Shown piece by piece: positions 25,405 to 33,611 of a DNA stretch of 64,000 nt. The notes below the pieces were generated by a model. It searched no databases. It had not been told where the DNA came from and saw nothing but the letters and a program-made list of their open reading frames with translations. The stretch is from Candidatus Aenigmatarchaeota archaeon (GTDB taxonomy: Archaea; Aenigmatarchaeota; Aenigmatarchaeia; GW2011-AR5): NCBI GenBank assembly GCA_016198685.1, contig JACQID010000006.1, forward strand, positions 211,111-275,110, written 5' to 3'. Position numbers and translations under genes: made by a program. The stretch's first letter is position 1; every line of letters starts with the position of its first letter.

Positions 25405-25722
25405 ATGTACATTATCGGCGGGAACGTAAATGCATCAGAACCTTTTCAGGCCGCCTTAGAAAGATGCGCCGACGGTTCGCTTTCGGGCATCTTAGAAACG
25501 CTCTCAGGAAGATATCCTGCACAGGTTGTGTCAGGCAGACATGGCGAAATGATGACTGCAGGCCCTCTCACTTTCAGACTTGAAACGCTATGGATGACAA
25601 CGCAAAAACTAACGCAAGTTTTAGGACGATGTTTCTACAATGGGCGGGTTGTTGGAGATATCAATGCCTATATCGAAGAAAGGCCTGCCGGTACAAGACT
25701 TCATTCATTGTACATGGATTAA
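25405..25722 (+). CDS. Hypothetical protein, 105 residues
   Basis: A 105-residue soluble protein (MYIIGGNVNASEPFQAALER) of unknown role, with a helical first half and RHGEMMTAGPLTF, RCFYNGRVVGDINAYIEE in the second. I chose the ATG at 25405 because longer frames reach into the divergent thioredoxin-NHL gene, and aataaatacc about 30 bases upstream can serve as TATA box. The RHG here is not at an N-terminal strand, so I do not call it a histidine phosphatase. It overlaps the convergent NreA gene by 4 bases. Confidence 0.55.
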   Translation: MYIIGGNVNASEPFQAALERCADGSLSGILETLSGRYPAQVVSGRHGEMMTAGPLTFRLETLWMTTQKLTQVLGRCFYNGRVVGDINAYIEERPAGTRLHSLYMD

Positions 25723-26864
25723 ATAAAATCCTTCACGCTTTTCTGGCGCAATATAACGCTTCTTTTCAGGTATTCTGCCAAAGGCAGGCGTATTCTTGCT
25801 TTAATATATTCAAGCGCTTCTGTTTTCGATGCAAATCGTTTAGCTATGGAGTTGAATGCATTGCGGATCGTTTCCCGGACCAGCCAGACGCCAATCGGCA
25901 CGGTATAGCCTCCGCCTATTTCCCGGAACACGACGGCCTTGCACTGCTTTTTCATGGCATGAACCGCTTCAGTGACTCCGATGCGCGAAGCATAGTATCC
26001 TCCGGCTTCAGTGCTTGCGTAATCCTTGCGTCCGGAGAACGGCTCGTACTCGGCTGCTATTTCCACGGCATCGGAAAATGACCAGTTGCTGCCAGGATGC
26101 CATGCCTCGAAGTTTTCAAATTCCCAAGTGCCTGGCATCAGAAGAATGACAAAATGGTTGTCCATATATTCCGATTCGTAGACAAGGCATTCTTCAATTT
26201 CTGGAAACAATCGGATTTCCTTCATAAGGTGTTTTGCAATTATGTCATCTGATGCGGTAATGGACCAGCGTGTCGGAACCATTTTTTTTGATATGCCGAG
26301 AATTCCCGAGGAAAGTATATTGGTAAGCTTGTAGACATCGACTCCGGATTTGTAAAGAAGAAAGCTTGCATCAGCGGCTTTCAGGTCATCGGAAACTATG
26401 CTGTCGACTTTTCTGGAAATCTTGGGATTCTGCGCAAGCCTCATGCTTTCTATTGTCACGGATGGCCCCATCGGCTGAACGTAAGATGAAATCGTCATCC
26501 TATAGCCGGGCTTGTTTCGGAACCCAAGCTCGACATCAGTAGGAGAGGAAGCGAGTGCAAGCTCTTGATTATACTCAAGGAATTTTGACGGAGCATGGAC
26601 TGAATGTCTGTATTTGCTCCGAAGAAGCGATGATCGCAGTTTTATTATGTCGTAATAGCCTTTCCCGAACCATTGGCCGGGATTATCCTGCGCAGATGAA
26701 TATTCCATGGATGCAAGAGGACCGACAAATACATCCGGGTATCCCTGTCTTCCTACAAATATGGAAGATGACGGGCCGAAGAATGAATCGCCCATTTCCT
26801 GCAAGGCGCTTTTTATGGCAAGAGAAACGAAGACCGGCGGCGCGGTCCTTGACCTGACATTCAT
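25719..26864 (-). CDS. nreA: NreA-type archaeal DNA repair protein with C-terminal PIP box
   Basis: Recognised from the N-terminal FGPSSSIFVGRQGYPDVFVGPL, close to the conserved FVG.xGYPxVxxGPL of the Nre family, and from the later GTWEFENFEAW and VPIGVWLVRE segments. Nre proteins act in mitomycin C resistance and bind PCNA through a C-terminal PIP box. Here the last residues QKSVKDFI (374-381) fit Q-x-x-h-x-x-aromatic. The N-terminal zinc-binding cysteines reported in some NreA proteins are not visible, which may place it nearer NreB. It is 381 residues long, near the family norm. Confidence 0.85.
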   Translation of the reverse strand: MNVRSRTAPPVFVSLAIKSALQEMGDSFFGPSSSIFVGRQGYPDVFVGPLASMEYSSAQDNPGQWFGKGYYDIIKLRSSLLRSKYRHSVHAPSKFLEYNQELALASSPTDVELGFRNKPGYRMTISSYVQPMGPSVTIESMRLAQNPKISRKVDSIVSDDLKAADASFLLYKSGVDVYKLTNILSSGILGISKKMVPTRWSITASDDIIAKHLMKEIRLFPEIEECLVYESEYMDNHFVILLMPGTWEFENFEAWHPGSNWSFSDAVEIAAEYEPFSGRKDYASTEAGGYYASRIGVTEAVHAMKKQCKAVVFREIGGGYTVPIGVWLVRETIRNAFNSIAKRFASKTEALEYIKARIRLPLAEYLKRSVILRQKSVKDFI

Positions 26865-26932
26865 GAATCAATTTGGATTTAATCTATAAAGCGCTTGCCC
26901 GGAGCGAAGGGAATGTGGAGAAAGTAACGGCG

Positions 26933-27187
26933 CTATTTCTTAACAGATGCGCTTTTTTTGGCATGCTTGCTCCATTTAAGGTCCTCGTATTCTATCCATG
27001 CCATGACAAAGCCGATGAATATCAGTCCCATCCCGAATAAACCGGAGAATAACACGGCAAAAGCGTATGTAGGTCTTATGTGAAATATCGGGTCGCCTGA
27101 AAAATGACCAAGAATGGGACCAACATACCAGTATAGACCTGCGGCAAAAAGAATCATGCCGATCAGAATCTTGGCTGCGGAATGCAT
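26933..27187 (-). CDS. Small two-helix membrane protein, unknown
   Basis: An 84-residue protein with two predicted spans (about 6-25 and 41-65) and a Lys-rich C-terminal tail (KHAKKSASVKK) that should remain in the cytoplasm by the positive-inside rule. No family recognised. It sits divergent from L15e, sharing a 57-base gap with its promoter. Confidence 0.6.
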   Translation of the reverse strand: MHSAAKILIGMILFAAGLYWYVGPILGHFSGDPIFHIRPTYAFAVLFSGLFGMGLIFIGFVMAWIEYEDLKWSKHAKKSASVKK

Positions 27188-27207
27188 ATTATGCTATAGA
27201 AAGTTAG

Positions 27208-27216
27208 TTTTATATT
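27208..27216 (+). promoter_or_regulatory. TATA box of the L15e operon
   Basis: ttttatatt lies about 30 bases before the L15e ATG, and GGTGAT (27235-27240) sits at normal distance before the start. It probably drives the operon L15e-Rpp30-Pop5-aIF2beta-DUF424. Confidence 0.55.
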
Positions 27217-27244
27217 CTTTACCCGGCTACTTAATGGTGATATT

Positions 27245-27781
27245 ATGAGCCTTTATTCATCGCTTAGAGAGATGTGGAAAAAGCCTAAAGACATATACAA
27301 GTCTTCAGTCAGAAGCATGAAAGATGAAAGCTTTGAACGCATAGAAAGACCGACAAGGCTCGATCGGGCAAGAGCTTTGGGGTACAAGGCCAAGCAGGGT
27401 TATGTTATAATCAAGGCAAAAATAGGAAAAGGCGGGCGAGTAAGACCAAGAGCCAGAAAAGGCAGAAAGCCCTCTAAAATGGGTACATTCTTCACGCCTA
27501 AGCACAGTGCACAGGCTATTCTCGAAAGAAGAGCAGTCAGGAAATACCCGAATATGGAAGTTTTGAACTCTTATTATGCCGGCGAAACCGGAATGCACAA
27601 GTTCTATGAAATTATACTCGTTGACAGAAGCCATCCTGTGATAAAGAATGACAAACACATCAGCTGGATCACGTCGCAAAGAAGAAGAGCTTTCCGTGGC
27701 CTGACATCGCAGGGCAAGAAGGGCAAGAGAGGCAAGCAATACCCCAAGCCTTCTGAATTGGGAATAAGCAGAAAAGTTTAG
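27245..27781 (+). CDS. rpl15e: Large ribosomal subunit protein L15e
   Basis: Archaeal/eukaryal protein of the 50S subunit, 178 residues, strongly basic. Conserved segments include RPTRLDRARALGYKAKQGYV, GRKPSKMG, VLNSYYAGE and ITSQRRRAFRGLTSQGKK. The ATG follows GGTGAT. It heads an operon that continues with RNase P proteins, as in many archaea. The stop is followed by a T6 run (ggcccttttttaag), a possible partial terminator. Confidence 0.97.
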   Translation: MSLYSSLREMWKKPKDIYKSSVRSMKDESFERIERPTRLDRARALGYKAKQGYVIIKAKIGKGGRVRPRARKGRKPSKMGTFFTPKHSAQAILERRAVRKYPNMEVLNSYYAGETGMHKFYEIILVDRSHPVIKNDKHISWITSQRRRAFRGLTSQGKKGKRGKQYPKPSELGISRKV

Positions 27782-27826
27782 GCCCTTTTTTAAGCTTCCT
27801 TAACTACTTTTATCAGGCGTAGGTTA

Positions 27827-28504
27827 ATGGACTATTATGACTTGCACACGCATTCGTCCCTTACCATAGGAGAGAACACGACAGATGAAATGCTAGCCAT
27901 GGCTCGGAAACTTGGTTTACGCGGGATAGGAATTTCCGGGCTTCGCGAAAAGCCGGCTTCAGAATTGGATATAATCTCATGTTATATTATAGAAGCAAAA
28001 AACCCGCAGCAGCTCATGGAAGAGGCAAGGAAATACAGGGATTCATACGAAGTTCTGATGGTTTCGGGCGGCAATTACGAGGTCAATAGGGCAGCTTGCG
28101 AGAATCCCATGATAGACATTTTGTGCCATCCTGGAAAGGGCAGAAAAGATTCAGGCCTGGATCATATATGCGTGAAGGCTGCGAAGGAAAATAACGTTGC
28201 CATAGAAATAAATTTCCGGGAAATTCTGGATAATTACAGGAAAAGACGCGTCAGAATACTCGAAGGAATAAGGAGAAACGTTTTGCTCTGCCGAAAGTTT
28301 GGAGCCCCTATGGTGGCGTTTTCAGGCGCAGTAACAAAATGGGGAATGCGCGCAGGCAGGGAACTGGCCGCAGTTGCAGCCATTGCAGGCATGGAACTGC
28401 CTGATGCCATAGCGAGCGTGAGCGTCATACCGCAGCAGATAGTCGCAAATAACAGGGAGAGGCTTTCCGGAAAGAAATGGCAGGGGGTAGTTATCCATGA
28501 ATGA
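27827..28504 (+). CDS. rnp3: RNase P protein component 3 (Rpp30)
   Basis: The Rpp30 subunit of archaeal RNase P, a PHP-like TIM barrel without catalytic metals. The 225-residue protein starts MDYYDLHTHSS and has the family's DILCHPGKGRKDSGLDH and NVAIEINFREIL, then a SGAVTKWGMRAGRELAA segment. It pairs with Pop5 to support the RNA's catalytic domain, and the Pop5 gene overlaps its end by 8 bases, which matches 1:1 coupled synthesis. Confidence 0.94.
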   Translation: MDYYDLHTHSSLTIGENTTDEMLAMARKLGLRGIGISGLREKPASELDIISCYIIEAKNPQQLMEEARKYRDSYEVLMVSGGNYEVNRAACENPMIDILCHPGKGRKDSGLDHICVKAAKENNVAIEINFREILDNYRKRRVRILEGIRRNVLLCRKFGAPMVAFSGAVTKWGMRAGRELAAVAAIAGMELPDAIASVSVIPQQIVANNRERLSGKKWQGVVIHE

Positions 28505-28868
28505 TCCTAGGATGCTTCCGCCCAGCATGAGGCCCAAGAAGAGATATATAATATTCGAAATAATATCGGAATCACCTGTAGAATTTAAGGACTTTTCCAG
28601 CATGGCATGGAATTCATTTCTTTCTACATTGGGCGAAGCGCATGCAGCTGAGGCAAGAATATGGATAATACCGAATCTTTATGACGCCAAAAAACAGAAG
28701 GGCGTAATAAGATGCGGGAATGCATATGTCGAAGACATCCGGGCAGCCTTGGCCATGCTTTCTATCGTAGGAGAATCCCGTGCAATAATCAGGGTGGTTG
28801 GTGTCACAGGCACGATAAAATCGGCCAAGGAGAAATACGCCGATCCTAATTTAAAACAATACGCGTAA
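28497..28868 (+). CDS. rnp2: RNase P protein component 2 (Pop5)
   Basis: Pop5 homologue of 123 residues. It begins PPSMRPKKRYIIFEI, the family's opening (RPxxRYIxFEI), and carries the RRM-like sheet with KQKGVIRCGNAYVEDIRAAL and RVVGVTGTIKSAKEKY. Together with Rpp30 it activates the RNase P RNA. The gene starts inside the rnp3 end, as part of the L15e operon. Confidence 0.93.
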   Translation: MNDPRMLPPSMRPKKRYIIFEIISESPVEFKDFSSMAWNSFLSTLGEAHAAEARIWIIPNLYDAKKQKGVIRCGNAYVEDIRAALAMLSIVGESRAIIRVVGVTGTIKSAKEKYADPNLKQYA

Positions 28869-28876
28869 GTGATCGT

Positions 28877-29275
28877 ATGGATTATGCTGACATGCTTAAG
28901 AGGGCAAGGGAAAGAATCCCGAAGACCGAGAATAAGGAAAGGTTCGAGATTCCCATAGCTGAGGTGACCACGGGCAAACAGACCTCCATTAAGAATTTCA
29001 CTGAGATAGCCAAGGCCCTAAGGAGGGATTCAAAGCACCTCTCCAAATTCTTGTTCAAGGAATTGGCAGTGCCTGGAAGCTCAAGAGGCACGGAACTTCT
29101 GCTCCAGGGCAAGTTTTATCCAGGCCCAATAAAGCAGAAGATAGAGGAATATGCAAAAGAATATGTTTTCTGTCAGGAATGTGGCAAGCCTGACACCAAC
29201 ATGACAGAGGAAGGCAAGATCGTTGTGATCAAGTGCGAAGCCTGTGGCGCAAGAAAAACAGGAAGAAAGCTCTAG
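28877..29275 (+). CDS. aif2b: Translation initiation factor aIF2 beta
   Basis: Beta subunit of the initiator-tRNA carrier aIF2. The 132-residue protein has the N-terminal helix, a central domain with LLQGKFYPGPIKQKIEEY, and a C-terminal zinc ribbon with Cys pairs CQEC and CEAC. It follows Pop5 by 8 bases. The alpha subunit is encoded at 38562; gamma is not in this window. Confidence 0.95.
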   Translation: MDYADMLKRARERIPKTENKERFEIPIAEVTTGKQTSIKNFTEIAKALRRDSKHLSKFLFKELAVPGSSRGTELLLQGKFYPGPIKQKIEEYAKEYVFCQECGKPDTNMTEEGKIVVIKCEACGARKTGRKL

Positions 29276-29311
29276 CCAATTCTTTTTATAATTCCTATAG
29301 GAAATAATCCT

Positions 29312-29608
29312 ATGGGATTTTCGTACAAGATGCATGTCAGCGGGGACCACAGAGTATTGGCTATAGCAGATTCGGACGTGTTAGGCATGGTTTTTGAGGA
29401 AGGGGAACTTTTCATGGAAGTCGGGAAGAATTTCTACGGCGGCGAAGAATGCTCGGAAGATCAGGCACGTGAGCTTGCTGCAGAAGCCACGATAATAAAT
29501 GCCGTGGGGAAGAAAATCGTTAAGCTTCTCTCCGACGATGGCATGGTGGACAAGTCGATGATACTTGAAATAGGAGGCGTGCACCATGCGCAGGTCATTC
29601 GTATCTAA
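29312..29608 (+). CDS. DUF424 family protein
   Basis: A 98-residue protein of the archaeal DUF424 type, commonly encoded beside aIF2 beta as here. Conserved features are VLAIADSDVLGMVFEEGEL at the start and FYGGEECSEDQARELAAEAT, then NAVGKKIVKLL. The fold is known for the family but the function is not; its constant neighbours suggest translation. The TATA-like ctttttataa lies about 30 bases before the ATG, so it may have its own promoter. Confidence 0.85.
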   Translation: MGFSYKMHVSGDHRVLAIADSDVLGMVFEEGELFMEVGKNFYGGEECSEDQARELAAEATIINAVGKKIVKLLSDDGMVDKSMILEIGGVHHAQVIRI

Positions 29609-30200
29609 AGGTCAGTGGTTCATAATCTCCGCGGTTATAATATCAGGCGCATTGCTCGCTATATCCTTTATTTTCCGAGGCTATTTTGCCGCCGACACGT
29701 CTGCTGTGCAGCTAAACGACCAAAGCTATTACTTCTACTCAATCAACGAATCTATAGCGAACATCCATGCATCGAATACGGATTGCACAACCAAGCAGAA
29801 GGACATGGAAGAACTGGAGCATTTCGCTTCGCAGGAAATGATAGATAAAGGCATCGCTTTAGCGATGATATACGAAGTAGACTGTACAAGCAATACTATA
29901 AACAAGAAAGTTTTGCTCCTTCACTCCGGTGACATGGAAATCTGGGAGGGGCAAAGACCGGCAATTTCGTCATTGATTCTACAAGGAGGTACAGGGAAGG
30001 GGGGAATTGCTGTTCCTGTAAATTATGAGTATAATATTCAAGCTGACATATACAGCAGCTTTGGAGGCGCTTTAGTCCGCTCTGAGCAAATCACAGTTCC
30101 TGCCGATGCGACTGAATTTGATGTAGGTCCGGCATCGGGCGGAAATTATATAGTACTGCGAAGCGTGTTACTTTCGGGCAACAGGCAGTTCGTCCTATAA
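29586..30200 (+). CDS. Membrane-anchored or pilin-like exported protein, unknown
   Basis: A 204-residue protein. The N-terminus MRRSFVSKGQW followed by a hydrophobic stretch (about 11-31) resembles a class III (type IV pilin-like) signal, where cleavage falls between Gly and Gln of KGQ; alternatively it is a plain signal anchor. The rest is polar and beta-rich with two Cys (in NTDCTTK and EVDCTSN) that may form an extracellular disulphide. It begins 23 bases inside the DUF424 gene in another frame, an unusual overlap. Function unknown. Confidence 0.7.
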   Translation: MRRSFVSKGQWFIISAVIISGALLAISFIFRGYFAADTSAVQLNDQSYYFYSINESIANIHASNTDCTTKQKDMEELEHFASQEMIDKGIALAMIYEVDCTSNTINKKVLLLHSGDMEIWEGQRPAISSLILQGGTGKGGIAVPVNYEYNIQADIYSSFGGALVRSEQITVPADATEFDVGPASGGNYIVLRSVLLSGNRQFVL

Positions 30201-31277
30201 GCCTTCCACATCCTCTTTTTCTATGCCTTCAGGAAGGGCTGATTTTTTTGACATAGCTCTCAGAAGATGCGCATATTCGCGGACTCTGCGAGAGGAGATG
30301 TGGAGAATCGAAGATAGCTTGGAGGTGTCTTTTCGCGCGGCATATGCCCTCGGATAAGAGTATCTTGTGAATTTTCTATACATCTCCTGCTTGGCAAGCG
30401 CCACGCCAACTGCCCCCATGCTTGGATATTTGGCAAGCGACCATGCCTGTCTTTTCATTATGCGAGACGCAATCAAATCTGCTTTGGAGAGGGAATCCAG
30501 TGCTTTCCATATTTCTTCCGGCTTTTCATATTCCTCGGCCAAATTCCATTCAAGCCAGAGCAAAACATCAGATTCCGGCTTTTCACTATTACGAAGAACA
30601 GAGAGGACGTTTTCCATGCTTCTTGTTTTGAATATGATTTTCACAGTCTCAAATATGTCGTTTTCTGAATCCCGCAATCCGGCATTTTTTTCGTCGGCGA
30701 GGGATTCCATGTCTATTATCGCGGCGCGTACATCGCCGTCTGCGACGCGCGCTATATGAGACAAAGCAATGTCACTGGACTTCAAGGTCTCCTTATCGCG
30801 GATATTCTTCAGCAGTTTCGCTATGCTATCGTATCGGACTCTTTTGAACGCGAGAGGAGATGAAACTGCTCTTAGGTTTCTGAGCTTCTTGGAATAAGGA
30901 TCGGCCGCAATCAGCAGAACGGGAAATTTTGATGATTTTACTATCTCCTCCACCGCCTTCACAGAATCAACCATGTCAAGATCCTCTATGAGGATGGCTT
31001 TTTTCTTGTGTATGAGGCTTTGCTGCTCGGAGGAATTTTTAATCGTGGCTTGCAAGCCCTTGAGAGAGCGGTCATCCGCAGCGCTGGATTCAACAAGTTC
31101 CGCTCCTGCAGCCATGGCAGCGAGCTTTACTGAAAGAGATTTGCCAGTGCCCGGCGGCCCGGAAATCATTAGCGCTCCTCCTTTCCATTCGCGTATGAAT
31201 TTTTCCACGGCCCGTGCTGCCTCGGCATTACCCAATATTTCAGAAGCAGAAACAGGCTCGTATTTCTTCAGAAGCAT
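30195..31277 (-). CDS. rfcL: Replication factor C large subunit, short form
   Basis: The AAA+ clamp-loader subunit that helps place PCNA on DNA. Walker A is GPPGTGKS at 40-47 and Walker B is ILIEDLDMVD at 95-104. The following sensor and lid regions (GDVRAAIIDMESLA) match RFC-L better than RFC-S. At 360 residues it is about 100 short of usual archaeal RFC-L, missing the long C-terminal extension that often ends in a PCNA-binding peptide; the final EGIEKEDVEGL has no such motif. The small subunit is not in the window. Confidence 0.88.
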   Translation of the reverse strand: MLLKKYEPVSASEILGNAEAARAVEKFIREWKGGALMISGPPGTGKSLSVKLAAMAAGAELVESSAADDRSLKGLQATIKNSSEQQSLIHKKKAILIEDLDMVDSVKAVEEIVKSSKFPVLLIAADPYSKKLRNLRAVSSPLAFKRVRYDSIAKLLKNIRDKETLKSSDIALSHIARVADGDVRAAIIDMESLADEKNAGLRDSENDIFETVKIIFKTRSMENVLSVLRNSEKPESDVLLWLEWNLAEEYEKPEEIWKALDSLSKADLIASRIMKRQAWSLAKYPSMGAVGVALAKQEMYRKFTRYSYPRAYAARKDTSKLSSILHISSRRVREYAHLLRAMSKKSALPEGIEKEDVEGL

Positions 31278-31372
31278 ATTTATTCTTCTTTTGCAATCAT
31301 TAAACCTTTAAGTTCTGACGTCCCATAGATTAGCATGGGAAACCAAAATTCCCACCCGGTGACAGCATTTCT

Positions 31373-31380
31373 TTTTATAG
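31373..31380 (+). promoter_or_regulatory. TATA box before small gene at 31411
   Basis: tttttatag, read as tttttata here, lies about 33 bases before the ATG at 31411 and has no other gene to serve on this strand. Upstream at 31321-31340 is a short inverted repeat tcccat / atggga of unknown role. Confidence 0.45.
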
Positions 31381-31410
31381 TTTGAACGGCGAGTTAGTGC
31401 GGTGTTCCGG

Positions 31411-31584
31411 ATGGAAAAAAAACAAGAGATTTTGGAAGACGCGCAGGAAGAAGAAAGACCGCTCAAAGATTTGAGGCCGGTAAAAGATGCCCGCGAAATA
31501 CAGCTTCTTGAGCAAGGTTACGTTCCCAAGTTGAGCAAGACAGGAGAAAAATTCAAGGGCAAGAACAAGATAATAATCGGTTAA
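31411..31584 (+). CDS. Small charged hypothetical protein, 57 residues
   Basis: A 57-residue, highly charged protein (MEKKQEILEDAQEEERPLKD) with a basic C-terminus (KGKNKIIIG). No family is recognised. The TATA box at 31373 and the ATG at 31411 fit a short-leader message; a GTG nine bases earlier is an alternative start. Its length and isolated position make the call moderate. Confidence 0.5.
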   Translation: MEKKQEILEDAQEEERPLKDLRPVKDAREIQLLEQGYVPKLSKTGEKFKGKNKIIIG

Positions 31585-31664
31585 TTCCTTTGTGCGAGAA
31601 TCAGGACATCTGATTACATGTTTCAGTAGAGGTAGATTCGCGCCTCCTTTAGCGCCAAAGCAAT

Positions 31665-32702
31665 TCAATTGGCGTGGAATTTTACCGATCTGGCAAATTG
31701 TACAAGCCCTGCTTTCATTGATCTCTGCTCGACTATGTCATTGATGAAAGCCCTGTACCCGGTGCTTGTTCCATCCAATCCTATATACCCATGATCTATT
31801 TCTGCGGCAGCGAGGATCTCCGGCTTGTAAGGGCTGGTTTTTAAAATTCCTAATGCTTCTTCGACAGAAGAACTATTTACCATGCCACGGTATTCTGCAT
31901 AGCCTTCCATTATCATTCTGGCTATATATTCAGGCACGTCCGCATATCCGGCAAGTTCAGCGGAATCGACGTGTCTCAGTTCATGCTTTGTAACCCTGTA
32001 TAGCTCATCAAGATATATTTCAGGGTGTGTTATAGCGCCATTAAGTATTTCTTGATTTATTTCCAATGAATCGGCATACGCTCCTCTCGGTCCCAGTCTT
32101 ATGCCGGTAACACCCAAGGCGGCATCATTTTCCTTGGGATATACTGTTATTTTTCCCGAGGGTTGCGATCTAAGGCCTAGTCGATCTTCATGTTTTACTG
32201 CTTTTGCTGCATCATCTATGTATTTCTGCACTTCGTTGTCTGCGCTGTAGATTGCCGGAAAATTGAGCCATGCGGGCGCGTCTAACTCCTGAACAGATGC
32301 TCTAACAAAGCCTTCGCCTTCGGGAAGCGAAGAAACGTATATATCATTAAAATTATTGATCTGCGTAGCAGGAGCTCCTATATTCTTTGCGCTTGTTCTT
32401 TCTCGTGCATGCGTTCCTTGGATATCAGGAATATATACGCCTGTTTCTGCAAATCCAGCACCTGAAGACGCGGGTTTGTAATTCTTAACGGAAGAAACAT
32501 ACACTTCTCCAAGAGGATTTCTCGTTATATAACCAGCTCTGCCGATAGTATACCCTTCAGAGACGGGATTATTGAATACGTATGACTTAGGAGTTTCCCA
32601 TGTAGGCTTATTCATGAAACGTGCCTGATCCGTTAAAAGATCCGGCAGTGTGCGGGATTCTTCAATCTGCTTAGGAATCTGCCTAATTATAATAGCTACC
32701 AT
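31665..32702 (-). CDS. Putative zinc metalloprotease-like protein, unknown family
   Basis: A 345-residue protein without a recognised family. The C-terminal half holds H240-E241-L-R-H244, an HExxH zinc motif, in TKHELRHVDSAELAG. A glutamate that could be the third zinc ligand follows in MIMEGYAEY (Glu266 or Glu270), the spacing seen in gluzincins. Residues 1-150 are polar, with repeated aromatic/Gly motifs and no signal peptide, and may be a substrate or binding part. It follows the RpoN-KsgA genes on the minus strand, 24 bases away, and probably shares their transcript. Whether it is a peptidase is inferred from the motif only. Confidence 0.65.
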   Translation of the reverse strand: MVAIIIRQIPKQIEESRTLPDLLTDQARFMNKPTWETPKSYVFNNPVSEGYTIGRAGYITRNPLGEVYVSSVKNYKPASSGAGFAETGVYIPDIQGTHARERTSAKNIGAPATQINNFNDIYVSSLPEGEGFVRASVQELDAPAWLNFPAIYSADNEVQKYIDDAAKAVKHEDRLGLRSQPSGKITVYPKENDAALGVTGIRLGPRGAYADSLEINQEILNGAITHPEIYLDELYRVTKHELRHVDSAELAGYADVPEYIARMIMEGYAEYRGMVNSSSVEEALGILKTSPYKPEILAAAEIDHGYIGLDGTSTGYRAFINDIVEQRSMKAGLVQFARSVKFHAN

Positions 32703-32726
32703 AAAACCGTATCTGTAGAAGAAAAT

Positions 32727-33392
32727 TTAAACCTTATCTGCCGCATAGATCTTCTTGATTTCATCGAGAGAGAGCTGGTGGATCTTCTTCGTCTTGAGAT
32801 TTCCAGGCGTGCCTGGTAAAATACCGGCGTTCTTGTTTTTCATGGTATATGCATGGCGAAGAAACGCCCAGAATTTTTCATCCATGATCTTTTTCTGCTT
32901 TAATACAAGAAAAGCGGAATCTATGCCTTTCGGCGCGAACGCTTCAGCCGGAACAATCCCTGCAATCTCCGCATCACAGCAATCCTCAACCAGAAGACCA
33001 AGCTTGTCCTGCGATATGGCTTTTTCTGCGAATTCCTTCTGTACAAGAAGAACGCAGATTTCCCATTTCTTCTTGAGAAGGGCAAGGAGGAGCGGCTGGG
33101 AAATGTAATACGGTATGTTGGATACTACCTTGCTGAATTCATGTTCCTTCTTCAAAAAAACAAGAGCATCTTCATGGAATACATCAACGTTAGCTATGGC
33201 CTGCAACGTAGGAATGAATTTTTCGTCCTTTTCGACGGCAAGAACTTTCGCCTTGGCCGCGAGCTTGCGGGTCAAATAAGCAGGGCCTGCCCCTATCTCC
33301 AGAATCACATCTTCTTTTTTCAATTCGGCAAGCGCAACCTCTTCGTTTAGAATGGCATTGCTCGAAATAAAGTGCTGATGGAGCTTTTGCAT
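32727..33392 (-). CDS. ksgA: rRNA adenine dimethyltransferase (KsgA/Dim1)
   Basis: Dimethylates two adenines at the 3' end of 16S rRNA. The 221-residue protein has motif I EIGAGPAYLT, VLAVEKDEKF, the catalytic SNIPYYIS (motif IV NIPYY), and a short C-terminal domain (LKTKKIHQLSLDEIKKIY). It lacks part of the usual C-terminal domain (typical 260-270 residues). It sits 2 bases after rpoN, an arrangement seen near ribosomal genes in archaea. Confidence 0.93.
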   Translation of the reverse strand: MQKLHQHFISSNAILNEEVALAELKKEDVILEIGAGPAYLTRKLAAKAKVLAVEKDEKFIPTLQAIANVDVFHEDALVFLKKEHEFSKVVSNIPYYISQPLLLALLKKKWEICVLLVQKEFAEKAISQDKLGLLVEDCCDAEIAGIVPAEAFAPKGIDSAFLVLKQKKIMDEKFWAFLRHAYTMKNKNAGILPGTPGNLKTKKIHQLSLDEIKKIYAADKV

Positions 33393-33394
33393 AG

Positions 33395-33586
33395 CTAAGT
33401 CCTGAACTTCGCAACATCCTGCAGTTTGTCTACATGCGTCATAAGAAGAGCCCTGCAGCAGTATCTCTTTACGCCCAGTTCATCAAGAACCTTTTCGGCG
33501 TTTATGCCATCGTTCTTCTCTTTGAACTTCTGCCATAAGCCGCCTATGGGCTTGCCGCATGTCATGCATCTAACGGGTATTATCAT
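33395..33586 (-). CDS. rpoN: RNA polymerase subunit N (Rpb10)
   Basis: A 63-residue zinc-binding subunit: MIIPVRCMTCGKPIGGLW gives the first Cys pair and RYCCRALL the second (C-C pattern of the family), followed by MTHVD. It anchors the D/L assembly platform of RNA polymerase. The start is fixed by MIIPVRC. It lies between S9 and ksgA in a minus-strand operon. Confidence 0.96.
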   Translation of the reverse strand: MIIPVRCMTCGKPIGGLWQKFKEKNDGINAEKVLDELGVKRYCCRALLMTHVDKLQDVAKFRT

Positions 33587-33611
33587 TATTATCACTTGCT
33601 TTATGCAGTAT

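Noticed and set aside
31314..31372. Possible box C/D RNA near ctgac and ggtgac
   Set aside because: Only partial box-like matches, no paired C and D boxes with a guide; left unannotated.
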